The translations under genes and the position numbers were made by a program. The notes beneath the pieces are model-generated. The model searched no databases. It was not told the DNA's origin and was given only the letters and a program-made list of their open reading frames with translations. Below are positions 31,490-42,279 of a stretch of DNA of 64,000 nucleotides, one piece after another. How positions within the stretch are numbered: the stretch's first letter is position 1; each line of letters begins with the position of its first letter. Source of the stretch: Gigaspora margarita (taxonomy: Eukaryota > Glomeromycota > Glomeromycetes > Diversisporales > Gigasporaceae); NCBI GenBank assembly GCA_009809945.1, contig WTPW01000149.1:125606-189605 (forward strand). Reading direction: 5' to 3'.

Positions 31490-34270
31490 ATAACTTTATT
31501 ATAGAAAATTCAGTCTTGAAATACCAAATTGCTCTTTTTGAAGAAAAGACTTGGATGAATTAAAGAAAGTTCTAAGTCAAATATCTCAGAAATTCAATGC
31601 TTACAAACTTCTGTAACTGATTGTCTTAATTGGTATACATATATAATATTGGTAATAATGGTAGTAAAAGTAGAGAAAGTAGAAAAGGTCATAAAAATTC
31701 AAAACAAAAGAAAAGAGAAAAATCTTTCTCACCTGGTAGATTATATGACCAAGGTCAGATGAGATTTAAGCAAGGACAATTAATTCTAATAGATCTGGAA
31801 TATAAATTAGCATTTAAAGTAAATTAATATTTTTTTATATTGTATTCTTGATTGTTATACTAACCTGTAGATATAAATATCAGATTTGTATATACAATAA
31901 TAAGAAGAAGTATTCAGAGTTGCAAAGCAACTTGTGTATAATAATTCATGTTTGGCAATTATTGGTAATTTCATCACTTCTGATACATCATATATTAATA
32001 TAACATATTAAAAATTTTTATAATTAATATTTTATCTAATCATTGCTTTTTAAGACTAAGCTTTTGGGATTAAATATATCATAATTTAAAATAATAAAAA
32101 TAAATAAAATATATTTTAGTTAAATCTTTTTAAAATCTTAATTATTGAATTTTTAGATTAAATTATTATATAAATCTTAAAAATCTATAACTTTTGATCC
32201 ACTGATTCAATTTAGATGATTTAACTACCATAATGATCCTCTAAATGAGAGGATTCTAATGAATCTAAAACCATACAGAAACGATCACGTGATCACGAGA
32301 TCGGCAAAGATTTATATTGTATATAAATATTTGCCGATCTCATAATCACGTGATCTTTTCTGGATGATTTTAGATTCATTAGAATCCTCTCATTGAGTGG
32401 ATCATTTTGGTAGTTATTACATCTAAATTGAATCAGTGGATCAAAAGTTATAGATTTTTGAAATTTATGTATTATTAAAGTAGTAATGTTACACAAGAAA
32501 ATCAGCACTTTATTCAATATTATATTTCGATTTTTTAATATAATAAACTCAGATGAAATTTTACAGACTTTTTTGCAATTGTTACACCAAGTTACTTGCG
32601 TAGTAGCACAAAGCAACACTTAATTTTAATTAGTTAATCTTTAAAAAACTAAAAAATTTTAGTTTTTTATTAATTTTTTTTAAAAAATTAACCAAATTTG
32701 AATTTTTATAAAAAAATATTAAATCAAGAAATCATAAAAATGTTTTTTATAAATATGTTATATAAATACTCAGGTATAATATATATTTTTTTGATTGCTT
32801 ATTAATATGTAAAAATTTGAGTTATTGTATTTAATTTAAAATGTATCAGGATAGTGTATCATGCTTAATGAAATTACCAATAATAACAAAAAAAACTGGC
32901 TCAATCAAAAGAAATTTATAGAGATATCAATTTTACCTGCGCTTAAACAATGTATTAATAAAAACCCTAATATTTTGATAGTGAAGTTGTTTGAGTGCTC
33001 CAAAGCAATCACAAAAGTTTTCAAACAAAAAATGTATTAAGAAAAATTTTACATATACAAGAAGTAAGTTTTTTTGGCATAAAAACATGTTTTAATATAT
33101 ATATATCAGATTTACATTGCATTTGTTTAGAAAAAAAAGAGTGAATGGATTATAGCATACGATTCACATTAAGAACCTGATTATTAAAACATACTAACCA
33201 AGTTCACTTAATCATAAGGAGTGGGAAGATGATCTTGCTGATGTAGTTGTTAAAACTATATATTATTTAGATAAACTATCTAAAATGAATATTGAACTTA
33301 CAAGAAACAATCCAAAAAAATTGCTCATACAATAATGATGATAATAATCAACAAAGAAATAAGAATCATGTAATTAAATTATATGTTCTACTATGGTAGT
33401 CTGAAAAATAATATAACATATAGATTTTTTTTAAAAATATAAATAATACTTGTATTAGTTAATTCCATTTTATTTTTTTTTAAATAGTGTTAAAAAATCT
33501 TCTATTGGGCTGAAGAAATAGTAGCAATAATTAACCAACTTAATAGAGAGCATTATTATAATCTTAACTAAAAAAAAATCAAACAAGACCTCAACTTGAT
33601 ACACCTCTTTGGACAATTTCTTTATCCTAACAATAACAATAATAATATAATAACTATTATCAAGATATTAGTAATAATAATACTAATGCAGATAATATGC
33701 CCTCCAATTATAATAATTTAGAAACAACAGAAACTTTTGATACACATACTGACAATTCTGAAAATAACAACTATTGAATGAATAAAGCTTAATAAATGAA
33801 TTAAAATGAACAATCAAAACAAGCTAAACAAGCAGATCAAACTAAACAAACAGATCAAAATAAACAATCAGAACCTGGTTGAATAAAACAAAATAAACAA
33901 ACAGAAGAAAGATATATATTTATAATTTGTATATTTATTAATTAAAGGTTTACTAAAATATTAAATTCTATTCTAGATCTGATATGGAGTCAACTTCAAA
34001 CAATCTTTCTTTTTGTGCCTCTAAATCAAAAAGTACCCATTTAAGATCAACTAAACAAACAGATCAAACTGGACAAACAGATTAAAATAAACAATCAGAA
34101 TCTAGAACTTGGTCAAACAGAACAAAATAAACAAATATAAGAAAGTTTATATTTATAATTTGTATATTTATTAATTAAAGGTTTACTAAAATATTAAATT
34201 CTATTCTAGATCTGATATGAAGCTAACTTTAAAAAATCTTTCTTCTTGTGCCTCTAAATTGAAAAATGCT
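31490..34270 (+). pseudogene. Decayed multi-exon Asn/Gln-rich gene with a duplicated 3' unit
   Basis: Scattered plus-strand stretches read like protein but are separated by stops and frameshifts. They include LDELKKVLSQISQKFNAYKL (about 31545), ESRKGHKNSKQKKREKSFSP (31670-31730) and QSNHKSFQTKNVLRKILHIQ (about 33002). Others are KEWEDDLADVVVKTIYYLDK (33219-33335), NYYQDISNNNTNADNMPSNY (about 33650) and TKQTDQNKQSEP (about 33840). The last part, with an intron-like AT block and SDMESTSNNLSFCASKSKS, is duplicated in tandem (about 33836-34045 and 34046-34270, unit 210-233 bp). I do not recognise the family. It could be a decayed host gene or a mobile-element ORF. Confidence 0.5.
32178..32460. 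repeat. Foldback with nested palindromes
   Basis: The ends AAATCTATAACTTTTGATCC and GGATCAAAAGTTATAGATTT are inverted. Inner blocks GAGGATTCTAATGAATCTAA and CACGTGATCACGAGATCGGC pair with their mirror images, and the apex is near 32318. The layout parallels the larger element at 45431-46354. It lies inside the decayed gene region. Confidence 0.8.
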
Positions 34271-34279
34271 CATTCAAAA

Positions 34280-34870
34280 AGCTCTTAATTTTTATGTTCA
34301 ACAGAAAAATTAATTTTTTTTAAAAAACATATTCGTTGAATGTAAAAATTAAAAGTCAAATAATAAAACATTGTTTGATTTATATAAAAATTTCAGGATA
34401 TACGTATTTCGATCTTTAGAATAAGTTTACTTAAGCATTTATAATCGATTTACATAGTAAAATTATACTTTACTATGTAGCAATTATAATCAATTGACCA
34501 AAATCACTTTATAATCTACTTATGATTTTTGTATTCCAAATCGGGCAAAAAAATGTAGTAAATTTTTGGGAATATACAGTAATACAACATATTTTTTATT
34601 TATTGTTATAAATTTGAAAATAAGCTACCCCTTTGTTGTGCCTTAAAATTTATTCATAATACAAAATAAATTTATTTAAATAAAATATTATATGTACTGA
34701 TTAATTTGTGTTCAGATCCAGATTACAAAATTTATTATATAAATTCAGTATATCCAAAGTAAATAAAAAAAAATTTTTATCTGAGATTTTAGTTTGGATT
34801 GTCAAGTGTTTGGTATATAGAGGGCCAGATTAGAAAGAGGTGACTGTAGTTTAGTCTCCCAAACAAGTAA
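34280..34870. repeat. Uninterrupted family A copy (empty-site reference)
   Basis: It carries ATTAAAAGTCAAATAATAAA, AATAAGTTTACTTAAGCATT, GAAAATAAGCTACCC, TATGTACTGATTAATTTGTG and TATATAGAGGGCCAGATTAG in the same order as 8930-13070. It lacks the four insertions found there. The single TTAA at 34676-34679 marks the unoccupied target. Confidence 0.8.
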
Positions 34871-35086
34871 AATTTAGACTATCCTATGTAACAACTATTG
34901 GCAGCTAATCAAAAATTAATTATATTTGAAAATAAGCTACCCAGATTTTTTGTATCCAAAATTGTCCAAAAAAGATAGCTTATTTTTGGAAATATATGGT
35001 ATATTTTTATATTTTGAACAATTTTACTTAAATACAAAGATAGAATTAAGAAACTTGTTTAAAATTTAAAAATATATTTATATTAT

Positions 35087-35284
35087 TCAAACTCAAACTA
35101 GTTTGCAAACTTCAAATCAAACTCAAATCAAACTTTGTATAAAATTTGGGTTTGGTTTGAATTTGATTATTTTTTTATTTGTGTTTGGTTTGATTTCAAG
35201 CTTTATAAAATTTATAGTTTGAGTTTGGTTTGATTTGGTGATTAATCAAACTCAAATCAAACCCAGATCAAACTTTGAACCCTA
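35087..35284. repeat. Word-built repeat (TTTGGTTTGATTTG words)
   Basis: It consists of AATCAAACTCAAATCAAAC and TTTGGTTTGATTTGG words with mirror symmetry. The right end GAACCCTA matches the TAGGG-type termini of other elements. The left terminus is not clear and no duplication is seen. Confidence 0.6.
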
Positions 35285-36424
35285 TTGGTAAAATTGGATA
35301 TTGTCATAAAGAAAAAAATAAGGAGAGTAATATTAATAACAGTAATAATAATATTAGATAGATTAATAAAATTTAATATAATAGCTGCATTTTTTCTGTC
35401 ATATTGCTACATGTGAAATAATATAATTAATAAATTTATAAGTTTAATGCTGCTATCAACAAGCTTATATTTCATATAAATTGAGTAGATATTATGGCAC
35501 AGTTAAGTATTTTGGCTAATAATACATGATGTATCAATTAGAATTGAATAAATTTGGTATCATTGAATTCATCACATCATGGTGAATCAAATAGTACCAA
35601 AATTATTCAATTCTAATCACTAGATCATAAGATATTATTAATTAAAAAATAAAATTAAAAAAAAATAAATTATAATGCAGATACAAATTATGGTACACAT
35701 ACTATTTTTTATAATCTATTGAGATCTATTAATCAGAATTGAATAATTTTGATACTATTTGATTTGTCTCATTGAGATGAATTGAATGGTACTACAACTA
35801 TGTAATTCTAATTAATATTTCTTGATATATTATAATTGAGTTTTACTAAAATGCACCTATAGTGTTTTACACCATATTAAACAAACTATTAGAATAGCCA
35901 ATCAAAATTTTAGATCAGGTGTAACAAAAAATTTTGTTTTTTTGTTTATTTTTTTAAAAAAAACATTCATATCTCAAAATTTTGCTTATAAACCCAACTT
36001 TGGGGCTCTAATAAAAAAAATTTCTTGCTAAATAATGTATATACTAATGCCCCAATAAAATCCCAGGTATTACCCTAACCCTAAAGTAATCAAAATTTAT
36101 TTTTTGTTTTATAAGAAATTATTTTTTGTTTTTGTTACACGAATTTGCAAATCTAATTTACCTATAGTGGTAAAACACCATAAGTGCGTTTTATAATAAT
36201 TGTTATAATTTAACCAAAATAAGCTATGCAAAGAAAATTTTAAAATTAATATAAAATAATAGATAAATTTTGGTAGAACAGTCCATTTTTGATAATTTTA
36301 CTACCAAAAAATCTGCCTTGAAGAGGTGATTTTAACAAGTCCAAACTCACTAAAATCCAATCACAGGATTATGGGATCACTAAGGTTTTTGTACTGTTTT
36401 TGATGAAAATTTGATTACTGTATC

Positions 36425-36645
36425 CTATCATAAATAAGCACCTACTTCTTGAAAATTTTAAACTTAAATATCTTAACAATTAACTCATCAAATTTAATAA
36501 AATTTGTTTTATCTCAATTTTATAAATTTATAAAATTGAAATAAATCAAATTGTACTAAATTTAATTAGTTAATTGTTAAGATATTTAAGTTTAAAATTT
36601 TCAAAAAGGGAGTGCTTATTCATAATAGAATATAGTAGTTAAACT
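36425..36645. repeat. Foldback inserted at a palindrome apex
   Basis: AAATTTTAAACTTAAATATC, TTAACAATTAAC and ATTTCAATTTTATAAATT-type blocks pair in mirror image. The outer ends contain CATAAATAAGCACC and GTGCTTATTCATAA. It sits in the loop of the older palindrome around it. Confidence 0.7.
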
Positions 36646-36784
36646 TATCTATTTTTACCAAAACAATAATAAAATTTTAATGATCCCATGAACCTGTAAT
36701 TGGATTTTGGCATTTGGACTTGTTGGAATCACCTCTTTAAAGCAGACATTTTGGTAGTAAAATTATCAAAAATGGACTTTCTAC

Positions 36785-37246
36785 TAGGGTACCTGGCATA
36801 GCAGTCATTGGCATGCCACTATAGCATGCCAATTGAGGCATGCCTATAGCATGCCAAAATCTCAAATAGATATTAGGCATACTACTTATATTAAGTACTT
36901 TATATCAAGAAAATTTCAGGCTAAAATCATCTCCGATTCTAAAATTCTTGGTCCGAATCCAATAAAATTACAGGATCTTGTATATATATATAAAATACAA
37001 GAAATTGTAAAAAAATATATATAAATAACAAAAGTTTACTATAACAATTAATTTTTGACATTAAAGTAAGAATTTTGGCATATAATTTTAGTTATAAAAC
37101 AGTTTTTAATATTAAATATACAAAATTTTTTTATTTATATTATGTATATGTAATTTAATGGCATGCCAGGGTGGCATCTTGGCATGAATTTAAATAGTTG
37201 GCATGGCATATGGCACATTAAATTTTTTGCTATGCCAAGTACCCTA
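36785..37246. mobile_element. hAT-type word element (GGCATGCCA words), perfect 8-bp duplication
   Basis: The ends are TAGGGTACCTGGCATAGCA and TGCTATGCCAAGTACCCTA. The flanks are CTTTCTAC on both sides (36777-36784 and 37247-37254). Subterminal regions are made of the palindromic word GGCATGCC and of TATAGCATGCCA. The two short plus-strand frames here are artefacts. Confidence 0.9.
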
Positions 37247-37881
37247 CTTTCTACCAAGAGTTATCTATTATTTAATATTAATTTTAAAATTTGCTTTGCA
37301 CAGCTTATTTTGGATAAATTATAATATCTTGAGAAGTATCAATCAGAATCACATATTTTTGGTACCAATCAATTCATTTCGATGAGATGAGTCGAATGGT
37401 GCCAAAATTACATGATTCTAATTGATAGTTCACAAGATATTGCTATATACTTCAATACTTCTATTGCTATAATACCCATATATAATACTTTAAATATTAC
37501 TTTAAAAGTAATATTTTGTGATCCATTAGTCAGAATTCTGCAATTTTGGTACCAATCAATTTGTTTCACTGAGATAAATTGATTGGTACCAAAATCATAG
37601 AATTCTGATAAGTAGATTATAAGATATCAGTAGTGTGCTGTAATTAGTAGTGCACCATGATACTTATATCCACCTTATATGAATATAATCAAGTATAAAT
37701 TAGTTTTTATAATAATATATAGACATCTTTGATATATATATTATTATAGAATATTAAAATATATTGTATAAATTTTCTAATATTAATATTGTATATAATG
37801 ATATATTATATAAATTTCACAGATATTTTGGAAACATTGAATAAATGTTAGCTAGTTTTTATAATAGATATCTTTGATATA

Positions 37882-38075
37882 CAGTCTACTCCCGCAATAG
37901 TCACATCTGAATTAGTCACATTTTCTTAAGACTATATACCAATCATTTGCAGTAATATAAAATTAACTCTCACTATAATCACATGATGTGACTAGATGTG
38001 ACTATTATTATGCTTCTCTCGCTATAGTCACATCAAGTTTCTGCCAAATAGTGTGATTATAGTGGGAGTAGACTG
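37882..38075. mobile_element. pogo-type MITE with TA duplication
   Basis: It begins CAGTCTACTCCCGCAATAGT and ends in the complement of CAGTCTACTCCCACTATAAT. TA is present on both sides and the length is 194 bp. AGTCACAT words repeat inside. Confidence 0.8.
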
Positions 38076-39144
38076 TATCTAATATTGGTATTATACATAA
38101 CAATATGTTATAAAATTTTGCAGATATTTTGGAAATATAACATAAATATTGGCCCATTATATATGTTACATATAGCTATAAAAAACTGATCAATATGTAC
38201 CAAGTCAATAGGCTGCAAATACATGCAAATCTTAGCTAGCTATCACATGCTATATATTAGAAAGCTTCTGCAACATATTATCACAATTTATATGATCTAT
38301 CATCTTTCTGATAGAACACAGAAAATTTATAATTGGATGCATGTGATTAGCAATACATTTTTTTATATTTTCTTTATAAATGCATACTCTCTATAAATAC
38401 ACACTCATGTCTGGTTCTAATAGCAGGCACTTAGTAAGGTCTAACTTTAAATATTAATTTAGAAAGTGAGTAATTTAATTTAGGCTAGTATCAGTACCAT
38501 AATTTACTATACAAGATACCTAAGTATAATTTAAATTTTATGTGATTAAAATTTGATTTGTACCCCTAGGTATTTTGTATAATAGAGAGTATATTGTGTA
38601 AGGATCTTTTGTAAAGGAGTATGCCAAGTAGAATAAGATATATAAAAGATTTCATATTGATTTTACAATTTTTTTTTATAAAGCTTTGTGTAAGCTTTAT
38701 CAGTACTAGATTCTTCAAAAAAAATAATGTTGTAAAAAAGAAGTTTTTATGATCCTATTAGCAGTTTATAATTTTTAAATCTTACCAGTATATCTTATTA
38801 AAAAAATTTTTTTTTACAAAAATTTCAGTTTTTTTTTGCAAGAAATTTTTGCAATTTTTTTTTTATGTCTATAAAATACCTATAAAGTTGTTTTTTTAAG
38901 TTGCATTTTGTATATAAAATAAAATTCTTTAAAAATAAAAATTACCTTTTTGTAATCTGATATTGGACAGCCTAGAAAAATTTTTTATTCTTTTTATCTC
39001 AAAAGAGTTTCTGGTTTTACTACTGTATATTATTTTGTGTTTATATAGTAACACTTTAAAGGAACATGCTATAAAAGTTTAAAAAGATAATAAATAAAGA
39101 TATATTATCTTTTATTGTATAACTTTTTATTTTTTTTTATAACA

Positions 39145-39670
39145 AACAGTAGTTTTGTCAATAGTTTTGTCAATCATCAATAATTTTATCAATTATTAAC
39201 AGTTTTGTTAATTGTCAATGGTTTAGTTCAGATTATTATTTGACAAATCCTTTTGTCAATTTAAAAATAGTTTTGTTAAGCATCTTTAGCATAATGTACA
39301 TTAATCTGCATAATTACTGTATTGTCGCGAAATAACATGCAGGGGTGAAATTACAAGTTTCAGCCTAAATTAAGCTTAATTCGGGCCAAACCTCTAAATA
39401 ATGCCCATGCCCATTATTTTACGAAAATACAGTAAGAATTATGTGCATGCATAAAATCAACTCTAGTTTTGTCAATAGTTTTACCAATTGTCTGTAGTTT
39501 TGTTAATTCTCTGTAGTTTTATCAATTATCTATAGTTTTGTATTCATCTATAGTTTTATTATTTTGTTTATAGTTTTGTTATTTATCTATAGTTTCATAT
39601 TTATCTGGATTTTATTAGACAAAACTAGAGATAAACCATTTTGTCTATACAAAATTAGTTTTGTTAGATA
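39145..39670. repeat. Word-built repeat (AGTTTTGTCAAT words) with nested MITE
   Basis: Many copies of AGTTTTGTCAATTAT and CTATAGTTTTGTTATT-type words lie on both sides of the MITE at 39317-39432. Clear terminal repeats and a duplication were not identified. Confidence 0.55.
39317..39432. mobile_element. 116-bp TA-flanked MITE, copy 1 of 2
   Basis: It starts CTGTATTGTCGCGAAATAAC and ends TATTTTACGAAAATACAG. TA lies on both sides. It is nearly identical over its length to 61232-61347, which is also exactly 116 bp (shared CCAAACCTCTAAATAATGCC). The recent spread of a tiny Tc1/mariner-type MITE is implied. Confidence 0.85.
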
Positions 39671-40700
39671 TTATTACCTAAGATAAATAAACACTTAGGG
39701 CTATAAATAAATATATTCATATCCAATCATTAATATTAATAATCCCTTAATAGAAGCTTTTGCCAAATATATTGTTTGCAAATTGTATATATAAATTAAA
39801 ACAAAAAATAACCCTAAAAATAAATTGGACCAAATTGGTACAGGTGGTATTGAATAGGCATTGAGTAAGATCTAGATTTGTATGGATATGGTCTGAATTG
39901 GTATAGATTTTGTGAACTGTATAGAATTATATATTTATACCAATTGAACTGTAAATGGCCCAGGTTTTATAGCAGTTTACTAGTTGAATCAGCACTGGAT
40001 TTGGCACAGATAATTAACATAAATTCATATACTTTTGCAATAAAGATATGGTTTAACTATTAAAATATAAATTTAGATAAGTAATCAATATAAAATAAAC
40101 AAGTTAATAGTATATAAAGTAAAATTTTATAAGAAAATTTTTTATTAAGATATATAAGCTTTATTAGTAAATTTATAAAATATTGCTCTTTTTTTTTAAA
40201 CAAATATTAACTAATCTTTCATCTTTATGAAACAAGCCAACATGTGCTATGATCTAACATGTATATAACACACATATGTGCTATCTGAATGTGCTATTTG
40301 ATATAATAAGATATTATATACCACTTCTTTGCTATAATGATTGTGCCATTCTATAGATTATTTCTATATATGCCATATAATATGTGCTATTTGGAGCATT
40401 CCCAATAATAACCTGTACTACTACCAGTACTATTTTCTTATAGAATTAATAAAAAGAAAAATTACAAATAAAGGCCCAAAAACAAAAATATTTATAGTTA
40501 AGACCCAAAATAAAAATACAGTCACATCTTGATATAATTATACTTGATATAGTCACAAACTTGATTTAATTATATTTTTTATTTACTAAGTAAATTTATT
40601 TTAATTTACTCTTTATATAGTACTGTCACATGTTTTTAAAACCAAAGTAATAAAAACATATTAAATTTACCTTAATAAAGTTACAAAATATTACATCAAA
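39671..40700. other. AT-rich stretch with simple words
   Basis: Loose GAATTGGTATAGAT words (39840-39990) and ACATGTGCTAT words (40230-40400) suggest eroded word-type elements without recognisable ends. A TATAGTCACA-containing stretch at 40520-40635 resembles an eroded pogo-type MITE. Small plus-strand frames are not convincing. Confidence 0.4.
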
Positions 40701-40704
40701 ACAT

Positions 40705-40968
40705 TATTAAAGGACCCTGAACATTACTTATATAATTTGCTAAAATTAACAAAAATATATTTTTTCAAATAACTTCTGATCCAACAATCAGAATTGAATG
40801 AACTTTTTTGTTAAATGTACCTTTCTAAGAGCTTCATTTTAAAAAAAAAAGTTTATTCAAATTGGATTACTAGATGCCAAGATAATTTGCAAAAACTATT
40901 TTTGCTTCACAAATTTCAGGAGGTTTTGTTAAATACATAATGTATTAGATATTCAGGTCTTATTAGAA
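40705..40968. mobile_element. Family C MITE, copy 2
   Basis: It shares CAGAATTGAATGAACTTTTT, AGCTTCATTTT, GTTTATTCAAATTGGA, GATGCCAAGATAATTTGCAA and TTCACAAATTTCAGGAG with 12753-13033. The ends read AGGACCCTGAACAT and GATATTCAGGTCTTAT. Confidence 0.75.
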
Positions 40969-40977
40969 AATTACCAT

Positions 40978-41238
40978 ATGGGCTGCCGTCAATAGAAATC
41001 AGGCAGATCTACATTTGAAAAAAAATCAATGCCTTAACTTTCACAGCTCATATCTTTATGGATTTTAAAGTTATCTTGATGGTTTAATATTTAAAAGAAT
41101 GCTTAGAGCGTAAGCTTTTTTTTGAATATTAAATCATCAAGATAGATTTAAAACCCATTGAGATATGAGCTGTGAAAGTTAAGGCATTGATTTTTTTTTC
41201 AAATGTAGATCTGCCTGATTTCTATTGATGGCAGCCTA
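40978..41238. repeat. Near-perfect foldback, 260 bp
   Basis: The outer ends TATGGGCTGCCGTCAATAGA and TCTATTGATGGCAGCCTATA are inverted. The arms then match almost base for base (ATCAGGCAGATCTACATTTG, TCAATGCCTTAACTTTCACA), with the apex near 41105. The high arm identity implies youth. Confidence 0.85.
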
Positions 41239-41244
41239 TATATT

Positions 41245-42072
41245 TCCAAAAATAAGCTACTCCAGAAATAAACTACCTCTAATTTTTTCAAAAATCTCAA
41301 AAAACACGTTAGCAGTTACTACATATAAAAGTCCAAATTTTACTAAGTAAACCTCAACAATACTATTAAGGGTAGAGGGTACTATTTTAAAATTATATAT
41401 AAACTTAATTGTAAATTTTTTTTATAATTAATTTTATAAAAAATTATATTAAGTAAACTAATTTTAATACTTAAGACAAGTTTGTAGAGCAGGTTTTTCT
41501 GATTCTAATGATAGTAAAATTATTAAAATTGGTTAAAAACTCAATAAAATATATATTTTTAAAGATTGGGTATTAAAAATTAGTAATAAAACTAACTTAT
41601 AAATTTATGCAAATTGACCAATCAGAATTGGCGATTTTGTGCAACCCAGAAAAATTTGGGCTAACCCAGAAAAACTCTGTGATATATACAACTATATTTT
41701 TTTAAAATATAATAGTAGTTCAAAATTTTACAATAATAGATAGATGATTTTATTTATATTTTGTAAAATTTTAATAAAAATTAGTTGTAATTTAAAAAAG
41801 TTTTATTAGTAGCATATATCAGTTTTTTATGAAATTTTCAAAATACCATATTAAACTATATAAAAATGATCTACGTACCCTCTACCCTTAAGTAAACTTG
41901 TTCAGGACATCAAAATACAATTATATAAAATTTTTTCATCATTTGGACAATTTTTAATTAGTACATTTTTCAATTTTTTTACAAAATTCAAAACTCAAAA
42001 ATAAGCTACTCCACATTTTTTTGTGTAATTTTTGGCCCAAAAAAGGTAGCTTATTTTTAGGAATATATAGTA
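41245..42072. repeat. Family A foldback split by a TTAA element
   Basis: The outer ends CCAAAAATAAGCTACTCC and GGTAGCTTATTTTTAGG are inverted. TTACTAAGTAAAC and AAGTAAACTTGTTCAGG flank the insertion at 41370-41887. Confidence 0.7.
41370..41887. mobile_element. TTAA-flanked MITE (GGGTAGAGGGTAC ends)
   Basis: The inverted ends are GGGTAGAGGGTAC and GTACCCTCTACCC. TTAA lies on both sides (41366-41369 and 41888-41891), and the length is 518 bp. TTAA targeting suggests a piggyBac- or Kolobok-like source. No transposase is seen. Confidence 0.85.
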
Positions 42073-42279
42073 TTTTGCTATCAATCTGTTATATCTGTAA
42101 CAGAATATCTGATTGATTATAAAATATGACTAATATTTAAGAAATCTCATTTTTAAATACTTTTCATAATATTGATCAATAGGGCAAATGTTTATTCCTA
42201 TAAAACTATACTAATATGTTAATAATGATAACAGAGCTAATAAATATATATATATATTTATATATTTAGGAAATTTCTA

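Larger units (their letters stand above)
35530..37640. repeat. Cluster of eroded nested palindromes
   Basis: Several hairpins, near 35540-35850, 36230-36780 with 37255-37320, 37322-37440 and 37518-37627, share the scheme 'CAGAATCA...TTTTGGTACCAATC...GATTGGTACCAAAA...TGATTCTG'. They are CpG-poor relatives of the element at 45431-46354. Insertions split them, notably 36425-36645 and 36785-37246. Confidence 0.7.
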
